64,000 nt of DNA from Pseudoxanthomonas sp. PXM02 (GCF_014851805.1 NZ_JACVAK010000002.1:992001-1056000); one strand, 5' to 3'; positions 43,101 to 51,469 are shown, counted from the first letter of the stretch. Numbers and translations are program-made. Notes: generated by a model from the letters alone, not told the origin.

Positions 43101-45650
43101 AGTCCGCTGACCTATGCCTGGCCGGGGACTGCTGGCCAGCTGCAGCCCGGTGAGCGGGTGGTGGCGAATGCGACCTACACCGTGACGTCCGCCGATGTGC
43201 TGGCGGGCCAGGTCCACAACAGCGCGACAGCGACCGGCCGGCCGCCGACGCCGCCCGGTGGTACGTCGCCGCCGGATGTCAGCAGCCCGCCCAGCGTGGT
43301 GGATACCGTCATCCTGCCGATGGTCGATGCCGTGGACGATGTGCTGGCAGCCGTGGACGGCGCCAGCGGCAATCCGTCGGCCGGCAACGCGTACGACAAC
43401 GATGTGATCAACGGTGTGGTGGTCGATCCGGCCAGGATCACCGGCACGGTGACGACCCCGGCCACCGCCATCAATGGCGGACCGGTGCCGACGCTGGATC
43501 CGGCATCGGGCGTGGTGAGCGTGCCGGCGGGAACGCCTGCCGGCACCTACACCATCGGCTACCGCATCTGCGAAACGCTGACGCCGGACAACTGCGATGA
43601 CGCAGTGGTCACGGTGACCGTGGTGGCCACGACGCTCGACGCCGTGGACGACACGTTCGTGCCGATCCGCAGCGGCACGGGGGGTACGTCGCCCAGCGTC
43701 CTGGGCAACGACACCCTGGGCGGTGGTCCCGCGCAGATCGGCGAGGTCACGCTGGTGCCGGGCAGCTCGCCGCACGCGGGCCTGGTGATGAACCCGGACG
43801 GCACGGTGACGATCGCCGTCGGTACGCCGCCCGGTACGTATCGCTATCCGTACACGCTTTGCGAGGTGCTGAATCCGAGCAACTGCGACACGGCGGACGC
43901 CATCGTGGTGGTCGACGGCGAAGCGCTGCTGCGCGTGACCAAGACGGCAGGTGTGCGTGATGTCCGGACCGGCGACCTGGTGCGTTACACCGTGTCGGTC
44001 GAGAACCTGGGCGATGGCCCGGTGGTCGACGGCAGCATCGTCGACACGCCGCCCGCGGGTTTCAGCTATGTGGAAGGGTCGCTGACGGTCAGCGATGGCG
44101 ACAATGCCGCCACCGTGTCCGGCCAGCATCCCGTGCGGTTCGAGGGCCTCGACATTCCCGTCGGTGGCAACGCCACGCTGATGTATGCGATGCGCGTGGG
44201 TGCAGGTGCGCGTGCGGGCACGCTGGTCAACCAGGCGCAGGCGGTGTCCTCGTCCGGTGAGCCGCTGTCCAACGTGGCCACGGCCGATGTGATGCTGGTG
44301 GCCGACACGATGGTCGAGGACAGCCTGCTGTTCGGCACGGTCTTCAACGACCGCGACGGCGACGGCTGGCAGGACGGCGCCACATTGAGCGGCGTCCGCG
44401 TGCAGGGTGGCTTCGCGCCGGAGACCTATGTCGCCGGTTCGACCACGCTGGATCGCGGCACCGGTCCGCAGTCGCAGGCCGATGCCAGCGCCCCGCTGTT
44501 GCACGGCATCGCGTTGGGCATGGTGGAAGGCCGCCAGTCCGACGCCGATCCGGTGCGTGGTCGCCAGGTGGTGATCCGCCAGACGCTGCGTGAGCTGTCC
44601 TTCACCGACGACTTCGTGCTGACCAGCGACCAGGGCGTGACGCTGCGGATGGATCGCAACGGCGTGACCTCGCTGGAGACCACGGGCGACGCCGCCAAGG
44701 GACTCACGGCCGCGATGCCGACGGTGGAGCGCAGGGTCGCGCAGGGCGACGGGGGTTACATCGTCGACTACCTCATCGGCAATGCCGGTATCGAGGAACG
44801 CGGCGTCCCGGGCGTGCGCATCGCCACGGTGGAAGGCTTGCTGATCGAAACCGATCAGTTCGGTCGCTATCACCTGGCCGGCATGTCCGGCGGCACCTGG
44901 GAGCGCGGACGCAACGTCGTCATGAAGGTGGATCCGTCCACGCTGCCTGCCGGTACCCGGATGACGACCGACAACCCGCTGCTGCGTCGTGTCACGCCGG
45001 GCGTGCCGGTGCGCTTCGACTGGGGCGTGGTGCTGCCCGAACAGGTGATCGACGGTGGCCGCGAACAGCTCGAACTCGAACTGGGCGAGGTGCACTTCGC
45101 GCCGGGCAGCGCTGCGCTGCCCCCGCGCTACCAGTCGCTGGTCGGCGCCATGGCCGACAAGGTGCGCGAGCACCACGGCGGCGAGGTGGTGATCCAGGCC
45201 GAGGGCGACAGCGAAGGCCTGGCCTTCGACCGCGCCAACGCGGTCAAGGACGCGTTGCTGGCACTGCTCGACGGTGCGACGGCGAAGGCACTGACGGTGA
45301 GCGTGCGTGCCCGCCCGGAAGCACCGGCGTCGCTGGTGACCGGCGTGCGCGATGACACGGCCTTGCTGGGCACGGTGCTGTTCGACACCGACAAGGCGAC
45401 GGTGCGCGCGGAGTTCGCGCCGCTGCTGGACGCGATCGCCGCCGCGCTGGAGCGCAAGGGCGGAGGCAGCGTCGTCATCGTCGGTCATGCCGACCGGCGC
45501 GGCTCGCATGCCTACAACAGCGTGCTGGGAATGCAACGCGCGAAGGCGGTGTTCGACGCCCTGGCCGGACGACTCAGTGCATCGGCCCGTGCCGCATTGC
45601 GGGTGGAAATCGAAAACGACCCGGTTGCGCCCAACGGCGCACGGAAATGA
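37164..45650 (+). CDS. Giant secreted repeat protein with DUF11 domains and OmpA-like C-terminus
   Basis: This 2828-residue protein has a long signal peptide ending near VPTVQA (cut after about residue 56) and an N-terminal NGGFETxNFSEW domain. Next are a DUF11-like domain (about 431-556), an InlB-type B-repeat-like domain (about 568-655), three DUF11 domains (about 739-1118), eight 116-residue repeats (1120-2047), two Ig/cadherin-like DAVDD domains (about 2053-2250), another DUF11, an SdrD-B-like segment with DRDGDGWQD (about 2390-2630), and an OmpA-like region, apparently two copies (about 2640-2820). DUF11 domains are common in surface-exposed proteins; OmpA domains bind peptidoglycan. I infer a long fibre or scaffold anchored at the cell wall. 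ATG 37164 is the start; ATG 37206 would shorten the signal peptide. The stop overlaps the ATG at 45647. Confidence 0.85.
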   Translation: MKPSSLFATATGWIMQMASALHGRNADTANRWNDRKGIVAMLGMALLMLFVPTVQAQIKNGGFETQNFSEWKLESYTRSTSAISTVPPTNSSQLTLGSPTATVASTNTVNTAFSNNVRVLNTPGTAANTNNNGARYPFSGVASALLGGSGARSAYAMEQEATMALSDVDPVDGKVHIRFAMAPVLNNPGHNPGEQPFFFVEVINLTKGNTQLFNTFNYSNQPGIPWQQYSTGGNNYQFTNWQGFDIAPGNGRLDVGDQIRLKVYVANCSLGAANHTAQIYMDVFGSKMPGLSVAATGPSTTKPGEQVTYTYNYVNNSGVYALGSTVRLAAPITENGLHLSFVQNSWPATCTGPHAGTAPRAEYIECPVGDLVAGAGGSFPVTFTVPAGAATTGPNNVINNGDYDVRANTVSPFIGPLVKTTISPGTTTLVDLGITVSNGSVPSYLVGGAVAYTVTVTNHGPVAANGATVSQTLSGANGTASWSCAVPGGSTASCGATSSGSGPISTATANLPVGQSLVYTVNGITAAAAGTPVVTVVSVATPAGMSDSVSANNTDGLSTPVTAVQHRLTAHTIGAGMGRINAIPAAFACPSGGARTACSTDNLGENQEAYLNAIADNGSLFKGWTGGCTTVTGNECYVQMGTQDLNVTAEFAKVWIVTPSITGGTLNNPSPQVVEDGQGTSFTLTPTTPGHIPAITTPGGANTCPGTLSGPSAGVYTYTVTPVTEDCAFHVTFASQPRLTISKTASVVAPASVAVGVPFDYTVTVTNTGTVATSATATVTDVVPTGLTIGSLPAGCVTNPGGSQTVVCTIASGLSNVSPINVVSFVIPVTPQGVVANTTVSNSATVTGGGDPTCASAGNCVSTTVDTPVAASSLAITKTAPATATAAVPYDYTLTVTNSGTAATSAAATVTDVIPTGLTIGTLPAGCVVNPSGSQTVECTIASGLSNVAPANTVTYVIPVTPMVNGTVSNTATVTGGGDPDCASGCDSATVDTWVNAAQLNIYKSGPAAAVVGAPFDYTLRVENMGNADASVDATVTDTVPGNVVVNSATPNCTIVGRDVSCVVAMADLPRGGEVTITINVTPIAAGNASNTATVTGGGDPVCVSGCDTPPVTTTIADQAPSMTVVKSVTSTGPYGVGSVIAYQFIVTNTGNVTLTGIVVNDAQLDAPAVCAATTLAVGASTTCTGAHTVTAAEVATGNVHNSATVTGQPPTPPGGPTPPTVTSPPSEVDTATAQAPSMTVVKSVTSTGPYGVGSVIAYQFLVTNTGDVTLSGIVVNDALLDTPAVCVATTLVPGANTTCTGVHTVTAADVAVGHVHNSATVTGQPPTPPGGPTPPTVTSPPSEVDTATAQNPALSVVKSVTSTGPYGVGSAIAYQFLVTNTGDVTLSGIVVNDAQLDAAAVCPSTTLAPGASTACTGVHTVTAAEVAVGNVHNSATVTGQPPTPPGGPTPPTVTSPPSTVDTATEQAAALSVVKSVTSTGPYGVGSVIAYQFIVTNTGNVTLSGVVVNDAQLDAPAVCPSTTLLPGTSTACTGVHTVTAAEVAAGNVHNSATATGQPPTPPGGVPPTPITSPPSTVDTPTAQAPSMTVVKSVTSTGPYGVGSVIAYQFVVTNTGDVILSGVVVNDALLDAPATCVATTLAPGANTTCTGVHTVTAADVAVGHVHNSATVTGQPPTPPGGPTPPTVTSPPSTVDTATAQNPALSVVKSVTSTGPYGVGSVIAYQFLVTNTGDVTLSGVVVNDAQLDTAAVCPSTTLSPGASTACTGTYTVTAADVAVGNVHNSATVTGQPPTPPGGPTPPTVTSPPSEVDTATAQNPALSVVKSVTSTGPYGVGSVIAYQFAVTNTGNVILTGVVVNDAQLDAPAVCAATTLAPGAGTTCTGVHTVTAAEVAVGNVHNSATVTGQPPTPPGGPTPPTVTSPPSTVDTATEQSPAVTLSKSVTSTGPYRAGSVIAYQFDVENTGNVILTDVSVIDTLSGLSPLTYAWPGTAGQLQPGERVVANATYTVTSADVLAGQVHNSATATGRPPTPPGGTSPPDVSSPPSVVDTVILPMVDAVDDVLAAVDGASGNPSAGNAYDNDVINGVVVDPARITGTVTTPATAINGGPVPTLDPASGVVSVPAGTPAGTYTIGYRICETLTPDNCDDAVVTVTVVATTLDAVDDTFVPIRSGTGGTSPSVLGNDTLGGGPAQIGEVTLVPGSSPHAGLVMNPDGTVTIAVGTPPGTYRYPYTLCEVLNPSNCDTADAIVVVDGEALLRVTKTAGVRDVRTGDLVRYTVSVENLGDGPVVDGSIVDTPPAGFSYVEGSLTVSDGDNAATVSGQHPVRFEGLDIPVGGNATLMYAMRVGAGARAGTLVNQAQAVSSSGEPLSNVATADVMLVADTMVEDSLLFGTVFNDRDGDGWQDGATLSGVRVQGGFAPETYVAGSTTLDRGTGPQSQADASAPLLHGIALGMVEGRQSDADPVRGRQVVIRQTLRELSFTDDFVLTSDQGVTLRMDRNGVTSLETTGDAAKGLTAAMPTVERRVAQGDGGYIVDYLIGNAGIEERGVPGVRIATVEGLLIETDQFGRYHLAGMSGGTWERGRNVVMKVDPSTLPAGTRMTTDNPLLRRVTPGVPVRFDWGVVLPEQVIDGGREQLELELGEVHFAPGSAALPPRYQSLVGAMADKVREHHGGEVVIQAEGDSEGLAFDRANAVKDALLALLDGATAKALTVSVRARPEAPASLVTGVRDDTALLGTVLFDTDKATVRAEFAPLLDAIAAALERKGGGSVVIVGHADRRGSHAYNSVLGMQRAKAVFDALAGRLSASARAALRVEIENDPVAPNGARK
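40521..43304 (+). repeat. Eight tandem 348-bp coding repeats
   Basis: Eight units start at 40521, 40869, 41217, 41565, 41913, 42261, 42609 and 42957, each exactly 348 bp (116 codons). Each unit has a VVKSVTSTGPYGVGSVIAYQ strand region, the VTNTGxVxLxGVVVNDAxLD core, a Cys pair (AVC and TxCTG), HNSATVTGQ, and a Pro-rich linker PPTPPGGPTPP. Units 1-7 are very alike; unit 5 has a slightly altered linker and unit 8 is diverged. Reading frame and Cys positions are kept in all. Confidence 0.95.
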
Positions 45651-45661
45651 GGGGGCGGGTC

Positions 45662-48600
45662 ATGGACAAGCGCATGAAGATGAAGCTGTTGGATTACACG
45701 TTGATCTCCCTGCTCGCCGGTGCGGCACCGATGGTGGCCGCGCAGGAAGCGACGCCGCCGTCCGCCGATACGGCGGCGGAAGGCGAGGGCACGACCGTGA
45801 CCTGCGATGCGGAACGCTGCACCGGCGAGGACGGGTTGTTCTTCCGCCTGCGCACGCGCAGCTACGACGAGCCGGTCACCCGCACCAGCGGCACGCAGGC
45901 GACGTCGGCGTCGCTGCAGCCCGACCGTCGCGTCACGGTGGAAACGGCGTCGCCGGCCAAGGCCGTGGTGACCGGTAAGTTCTCGATCGACCTGCCGGGT
46001 GGCGGCGTGATCTGGGCGACCGAAGACCCCACGCTCGGCCAGCCGGAACTGTCCGTGTCGGCGCCGACGTTCGCGTCGTTCGACGGATCGCGCATCCTCA
46101 AGCCCGTGCAGTTCTACGTGCGCGGCAACTATCCGGCCTTCATCGAGCGGATGGAGATCAGCCTGTATCGCGCCAGCGATGCGGACCTGATCGAGCCGCT
46201 GGCGACCGTGCCGGTGGACGTGGCGGCGGTGAGCCGTGCCGACTGGGAAGGCGCGTTGCCGGCGAAGTACCGTTTCCGCAAGGGCGACGAGCTGGTCTAC
46301 GTGCTGCGCGCCACCGGCGCCAATGGCCAGATCGACGAAACCCTGCCGCGCACGCTGCAGCTGGTGTCGCCGGAGGAAGCCGAACGCGGCGCCACTGCGC
46401 TGCGTACCAGCACCGAGCGTCAGCTGGGCAATGCGCTGAGCAACGAACAGGCGCAGACGCAGAGCCTGATCGACAGCGTGTTCGCCGAGAACGGCCTGCG
46501 CCAGCAGAACATCCCGCTGTACGGCTCGCGCATCCGCATCCAGGGCCGCAACCTGCCGGGCGAAGCCTCGCTGCGCATCAACGGCCAGGATTATCCGGTG
46601 GACCTGGAGCGCAAGTTCGTCGCCGAATACCTGGTGCCGGTGGGACGTCACCGTTTCGACATCGCACTGGGCGGCCGCGCCAATGACAGCGCCCAGGCAT
46701 CGTCGGGCCACACGCTGGACGTCGACGTCACCGGTCGCTACTTCTTCGGCGTCGGCCTGGCCGACGTCACCATCGCGCAGAACAAGGTCAGTGGTTCGGG
46801 TGCCGCGTTCGCCAACGACACGCGCTATCAGGACGACGTGATCAGCGATGGCCGGCTGGCGTTCTACGGCAAGGCCAAGTGGCGCGGCAAATATCTGGTG
46901 ACGGCGCAGGCCGATACCACCGAACGCGACCTGGAGCGTCTGTTCGACGGCTTCACCAAGGCCGATCCGCAGGACATCTTCCGCCGCCTCGATCCGGACC
47001 TGTACTACCCGGTCTACGGTGACGATTCCACCACCTATCGCGATGTCGACACGATGGGACGCTTCTACCTGCGCGTGGACTGGGACAAGAACCAGGCACT
47101 GTGGGGCAACTACAGCACCGGCATCACCGGCACCGAGTTCGCCCAGTACCAGCGTTCGCTGTACGGCGCGGCGCTGAACTGGCGCTCCAACGCCAGCAAC
47201 CGCTGGGGCGATGCCGGCAGCGAGCTGCGCGTGTTCGGTTCGCAGCCGGAAAGCGCGCCGGGCCACAACGAATTCATCGGCACCGGCGGCAGCCTCTATT
47301 ACCTGCGCCATACCGATCTGTTGCCCGGATCGGATGTGGTGACGCTGGAGACGCGCGACCGCACCACCGGCCGCACGGAAAACCGCGTGGTCCTGCAGCG
47401 GGGCACCGACTACGAGATCGACGAACTGCAGGGCCGCCTGCTGTTGACGCGTCCGCTCGCGCAGATCAGTCGCGACAACAACCCCACGCTGACCCGCGAT
47501 ACCCCGCTGGACGGCCTGGAACAGCGCCTGCTGGTGGACTACGAATGGGTGCCGTCCGGCTTCGACGCCGACGAACTTACCGTCGGCCTGCGCGGCAAGC
47601 ACTGGTTCGGCGACCACGTCGGTGTCGGCGCGACCTACATCGATGAGAGCCGCGCGGGCGAGGACTACACGCTGAAGGGTGGCGACCTCACCCTGCAGGC
47701 GGGCAAGGGCACGTTCGTGAAGGCCGAGTACGCACGCAGCGAATCCTTCGGTCTGCCGGCGTTCTTCTCCGACAACGGCGGCCTGAGCTTCATCCAGCAG
47801 AACGACACCGCCCTCAACCGCGAGGGCGAGGCGAAGTCGCTGGAGGCGCGCGCCAACTTCAAGGAACTGGGCTGGACCGAGCAGGACTGGAGCGCGGGCG
47901 CATGGTGGCGTCGCACCGATGCCGGTTACTCCATCTCCCGCTACGACAACGGCCTGCCGGTCACCGAGTACGGCGCTGAAGTGCTGGGCCAGTTCAACGA
48001 GAGCCTCCGCCTGTACAGCCGCTACACCCGCGCCGAACGCGGTGCGGACGTGCTGACGCAGGCGCAGGCGACGCTGGAATGGCGCCTCAACGACGACGGC
48101 ACGCTGGGTCTGGAAGTGCGTCGCGTCGATGAGGAAAGCGGTGCACTCGATGCCGTCGGCACACTGGCGGCGCTGAAGTACCAGCACCGCATCGGCAGCG
48201 CCTGGGAAGTGTATGGCGTGGCCCAGCTCACCGTGGACGACGACAGCGGCCGCTACGCGGACAACGACGCCTTCACCCTGGGCGCCAAGCACCTGTTCGG
48301 CGACAACTCGTCGGTGGGTGCGGAGGTGACCGACGGTGATCGCGGCAATGCGGCGACCGTCAATGCCGAGTACCGCATCACGCCCGAGCACACGTTCTAC
48401 GGTGGCTACACCCATTCCACCGACACCACCGGCTACGACTCGCTGTTCAACCCGCAGGGGCAGAACGGCTGGACGCTGGGCCAGCGCTGGCGCATCTCCA
48501 GCCAGGTCAACGTGTTCAACGAAAGCCAGTTCCTGAAGGAACGCAACGAGTCCGGCCTGGCGCATACCTTCGGCATGGACTTCTATCCGGCCCGCGGCTG

Positions 48601-49381
48601 GAACACCGGCTTCACCCTGTCCGAGGGCGAACTGGAGAACGCGCAGTCCGGCGGCGTGGTGGATCGTCGTGCGGTCAGCGTTTCCGGCGGACATACCTCG
48701 CCGGAAACCGATTGGCAGAGCAAGATCGAGTGGCGCGAAGACACCGGTGCCGAGCAGCGCGAGCAGTGGGTCAGCACCACGCGCCTGACCCATCGCTTCA
48801 GCGATAGCTGGCGCATCGCCGCCCGCCTCAACTACGCGGATACCGACGACAGGCTCAATCCGCAGGAAGGCGCGAAGTTCATCGAGGGCAGCGTGGGCTT
48901 CGCCTACCGTCCCTGGAACAGCGAGCGCTGGGGCGTGTTCGGTCGTTACACCTACCTGTACGACCTGGCGAGCATGGGCCAGCTGGGCGGTGCGGAGTAC
49001 GACCAGCGTTCCCAGGTCGTCTCGCTGGAAGGCGTGTACAAGCACGACCAGCACTGGGAGTTCGCGGGCAAGCTGGCGCGTCGCGAAGGCGAAGTGCGCA
49101 TGGGGCGGGGCACGGGCGTGTGGCTGGACTCGGCCACCACGTTCGCCGCGGTGCAGGCGCGCTACGAACTTCGCGCCAAGTGGCATGCGCTGGGCGAGTA
49201 CCGCTGGCTGGACGTCAAGGACGGCGGTGCACGCCACGGCTTCCTGGCCGGCGTGGACCGCGACCTCAACAAGCACTTCCGCATCGGTGCGGGCTACAAC
49301 TTCACCCGCTTCAGCGACGACCTGACCGACTTCGACTACGACCACCGCGGCTGGTTCATCAACATGACCGGTACCTACTGA
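45662..49381 (+). CDS. Large outer-membrane beta-barrel protein, partner of the giant repeat protein
   Basis: The 1239-residue protein has a signal peptide (about 1-28, ending MVAAQ), a periplasmic region with beta-sandwich-like segments (about 60-400, including GSRIRIQGRNLPGEASLRINGQDYPV), then the motif YYPVYGDDSTTYRD (about 446-459), and about 780 residues of alternating amphipathic strands ending in the aromatic GWFINMTGTY. The terminal aromatic residue is the usual outer-membrane barrel signal. I see no TonB box or plug motif. ATG 45662 has a GAGGGGG ribosome-binding site; ATG 45647 overlaps the upstream stop and would add five residues. Close coupling to the giant gene suggests a shared role in export or surface display. 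Confidence 0.8.
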   Translation: MDKRMKMKLLDYTLISLLAGAAPMVAAQEATPPSADTAAEGEGTTVTCDAERCTGEDGLFFRLRTRSYDEPVTRTSGTQATSASLQPDRRVTVETASPAKAVVTGKFSIDLPGGGVIWATEDPTLGQPELSVSAPTFASFDGSRILKPVQFYVRGNYPAFIERMEISLYRASDADLIEPLATVPVDVAAVSRADWEGALPAKYRFRKGDELVYVLRATGANGQIDETLPRTLQLVSPEEAERGATALRTSTERQLGNALSNEQAQTQSLIDSVFAENGLRQQNIPLYGSRIRIQGRNLPGEASLRINGQDYPVDLERKFVAEYLVPVGRHRFDIALGGRANDSAQASSGHTLDVDVTGRYFFGVGLADVTIAQNKVSGSGAAFANDTRYQDDVISDGRLAFYGKAKWRGKYLVTAQADTTERDLERLFDGFTKADPQDIFRRLDPDLYYPVYGDDSTTYRDVDTMGRFYLRVDWDKNQALWGNYSTGITGTEFAQYQRSLYGAALNWRSNASNRWGDAGSELRVFGSQPESAPGHNEFIGTGGSLYYLRHTDLLPGSDVVTLETRDRTTGRTENRVVLQRGTDYEIDELQGRLLLTRPLAQISRDNNPTLTRDTPLDGLEQRLLVDYEWVPSGFDADELTVGLRGKHWFGDHVGVGATYIDESRAGEDYTLKGGDLTLQAGKGTFVKAEYARSESFGLPAFFSDNGGLSFIQQNDTALNREGEAKSLEARANFKELGWTEQDWSAGAWWRRTDAGYSISRYDNGLPVTEYGAEVLGQFNESLRLYSRYTRAERGADVLTQAQATLEWRLNDDGTLGLEVRRVDEESGALDAVGTLAALKYQHRIGSAWEVYGVAQLTVDDDSGRYADNDAFTLGAKHLFGDNSSVGAEVTDGDRGNAATVNAEYRITPEHTFYGGYTHSTDTTGYDSLFNPQGQNGWTLGQRWRISSQVNVFNESQFLKERNESGLAHTFGMDFYPARGWNTGFTLSEGELENAQSGGVVDRRAVSVSGGHTSPETDWQSKIEWREDTGAEQREQWVSTTRLTHRFSDSWRIAARLNYADTDDRLNPQEGAKFIEGSVGFAYRPWNSERWGVFGRYTYLYDLASMGQLGGAEYDQRSQVVSLEGVYKHDQHWEFAGKLARREGEVRMGRGTGVWLDSATTFAAVQARYELRAKWHALGEYRWLDVKDGGARHGFLAGVDRDLNKHFRIGAGYNFTRFSDDLTDFDYDHRGWFINMTGTY

Positions 49382-49414
49382 CCGGTCGAGGGGTGGCGGC
49401 ATCGAAGGGCAACA

Positions 49415-49446
49415 CGGAAAAGCGGGCTTCGGCCCGCTTTTTCCTT
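49415..49446 (+). terminator. Terminator of the surface-protein operon
   Basis: A 7-bp stem (49421-49427 with 49432-49438) with a TTCG loop is preceded by four A and followed by TTTTTCC. It lies 40 bp after the stop. Its core is the same as the first pnp terminator. Confidence 0.9.
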
Positions 49447-49535
49447 GTGCGCGGACCGGGCAATCCGACGAGGCAGGACACACCATCCCCGTGGCTGCGA
49501 CGCCTTGTCGCACGTCATCGCCGATAATGGCGGGC

Positions 49536-50798
49536 ATGGATTCCATGAAGATTCGATCGACCGCGCCAGCCTCGCTGTGGAGCGGCCGCGGACTGGTGCT
49601 GCTCGGCATCGTGCTTTCCGCCTTCAACCTGCGCACTGCGGTGACCTCGCTGACGCCGCTGCTGGGCACGCTGGGCGACACGTTCGGTTTCGGCGCCACC
49701 ATGACGGGCGTGTTCGGCATGCTGCCGACCGCGGCGTTCGCGCTGTTCGGTGCGGCCACGCCGGCGCTGGCGCATCGCATCGGCCTGGAGCGCACGGCAT
49801 TGCTGGCCATGCTGCTGGCGATGCTGGGCCTGCTGCTGCGCAGTGCGGCTGGCGATACGACGGCGCTGATGGCGGCGTCGCTGACCGCGCTGGCCGGCAT
49901 GGGCATCGGCAACATCGTGCTGCCGCCGCTGGTGAAGCGCTACTTCGCCGATCGCGTGGGTACCGTCAGCACGCTGTACATCACCGTGCTGCAGGCGGGC
50001 ACCATCCTGCCCGCACTGGTGGCCGTGCCAGTGATGGAAGCGGCCGGCTGGCGCCTGTCGCTGGGCCTGTGGGCCGTGTTCGCCGCGGCGTCGGCGGTAC
50101 CGTGGTGCCTGCTGCTGTGGCAGGAACGCGCACACCGTTCGCCGTCGGCGCGCGTGCACGATGCGGCGGTCACCGTCGACGACGAAGCGCCCGAACTCAC
50201 TGCACCGCGTCCCACCGGCCGTGCCTGGCGCTCGCCGGTGGCGTGGGGCATGGCGCTGATGTTCGGCATGACGTCGCTGGTGACGTATTCGATGTTCACC
50301 TGGCTACCGAAGCTGCTGGTCGAAGCCGGCGGTACGCCCGCGCTCGGCGGCACGATGGTGGCGCTGTTCTCGGCGCTGGGGCTGGTCGCCTCGCTGACGA
50401 TGCCGCAGATCGCGGTGCGCATGCGCAATCCCTTCATCGTGGTGGTGATCTGCGCGGGTTTCTATGCCGTCGCGTTCACCGGCCTGCTGCTGGCACCGAT
50501 GGCAGCTCCCGCACTGTGGGTGGCGCTGCTCGGCCTGGGCCCCAGCACGTTCCCGCTGTCGTTGACGATGATCAACCTGCGCACGCGCACGCCCGAAGGT
50601 TCGGCATCGCTGTCCGGCTTCATGCAGGGCGTGGGCTACTCGCTTTCATGTGCGGGTCCGCTCGCGTTCGGCCTGCTGCACGACTACACGCACGGCTGGG
50701 CGCTGCCGATGGCCTTCCTGTCGGCCTGCATCGTGGTACTGGTGATCGGTGGTTACCTGGCGTGCCGGCCGCGGTATCTGGAAGATACTTGGCACTAG
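49536..50798 (+). CDS. MFS transporter of the CynX/NimT family
   Basis: The 420-residue inner-membrane protein has 12 predicted helices in two halves, joined by a hydrophilic loop near residues 195-225. The N-terminal LVLLGIVLSAFNLRTAVTSLTPLL motif is characteristic of the cyanate permease CynX / 2-nitroimidazole exporter NimT group. The substrate is not deducible. The start could also be ATG 49527 or 49545; all precede the first helix. It is a single gene after the surface operon terminator. Confidence 0.85.
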   Translation: MDSMKIRSTAPASLWSGRGLVLLGIVLSAFNLRTAVTSLTPLLGTLGDTFGFGATMTGVFGMLPTAAFALFGAATPALAHRIGLERTALLAMLLAMLGLLLRSAAGDTTALMAASLTALAGMGIGNIVLPPLVKRYFADRVGTVSTLYITVLQAGTILPALVAVPVMEAAGWRLSLGLWAVFAAASAVPWCLLLWQERAHRSPSARVHDAAVTVDDEAPELTAPRPTGRAWRSPVAWGMALMFGMTSLVTYSMFTWLPKLLVEAGGTPALGGTMVALFSALGLVASLTMPQIAVRMRNPFIVVVICAGFYAVAFTGLLLAPMAAPALWVALLGLGPSTFPLSLTMINLRTRTPEGSASLSGFMQGVGYSLSCAGPLAFGLLHDYTHGWALPMAFLSACIVVLVIGGYLACRPRYLEDTWH

Positions 50799-50884
50799 CC
50801 GTCGTCGTTCAAGCCGTCCCTCGTTGACATGGTTTCGATGTCGGCGAAATATTCGACTCCGTCTCGTTCGGCAGGGAGCCGCCA

Positions 50885-51469
50885 GTGAAGATCATCGGTG
50901 TATGGGCTTGCATGGCGTCCTCCATTCTCTGGAGCGCTTCCGCCATGGCGTCCCCGTCGGCGCTCGGGTCGTTTGAGGGTGAGGCGGTCGCACAGCTTCT
51001 CACCCTCCAGTCGCTCATCGACAACGATGCCGAACCTGTTTCGGAAGCGCTGCTTGAGTCCGACGCCTGCGCTGTCAGGTTGCTGTCGGGTGTACTGCTC
51101 TACCGTCGGGATCCGGACAGGTACCGCAACGCGTTGTTCGCCGAGCTCGTCGTTGATGACTACGCGGAAAGGTCGGCAGGTAAATACAACGACATCGGTG
51201 CCGATGAAGTCGTGTCCGTCATGGACGCCGCCGCATCCGTGCCACAGGGAATTACCGATCAGCGCATTCAGATGGTGGCCGGCTTCTGCGCTCTCAAGGA
51301 AAAGAATCTCTGGACGAGAACAGGGGATGGAAACCGCCTTTCGTTGGCCCGCTTTCTTCGCGGTGCGGCGCTGTCCTCGCTCCTCAAAGGGACGGACGAA
51401 GACACCGTAAGCATCACGAGTGCGATCGACGCCCATACCGCCAGCCGCCATGACTCCGTAGCACCGTAG
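50885..51469 (+). CDS. Exported hypothetical protein
   Basis: The 194-residue protein starts at GTG 50885 after a GGGAG ribosome-binding site and has a clear signal peptide (about 1-23, ending SAMA). The mature part is mostly helical with two or three Cys and no motif I recognise. The stop codon TAG lies inside the palindromic repeat that begins at 51466, so the last codons may have been set by the repeat's arrival. Function unknown. Confidence 0.65.
   Translation: MKIIGVWACMASSILWSASAMASPSALGSFEGEAVAQLLTLQSLIDNDAEPVSEALLESDACAVRLLSGVLLYRRDPDRYRNALFAELVVDDYAERSAGKYNDIGADEVVSVMDAAASVPQGITDQRIQMVAGFCALKEKNLWTRTGDGNRLSLARFLRGAALSSLLKGTDEDTVSITSAIDAHTASRHDSVAP

Noticed and set aside
38571..45536. 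A minus-strand open frame of more than 2300 codons opposite the giant repeat gene
   Set aside because: It is in the complement of a strongly coding GC-rich repeat gene. Its translation is a low-complexity Arg/His/Gly repeat that simply mirrors the 348-bp units, with no start signal or domain.
45662..49381. TonB-dependent receptor as the identity of the barrel gene
   Set aside because: No TonB box and no plug motif of the VLRGPQGTLYG kind are present, whereas the true receptor at 60173 has both.
45512..49915. A 1467-codon minus-strand open frame opposite the barrel gene
   Set aside because: The plus-strand frame has a signal peptide, amphipathic strands and a C-terminal barrel signal. The antisense frame has none of these and spans the terminator and the next gene's start.
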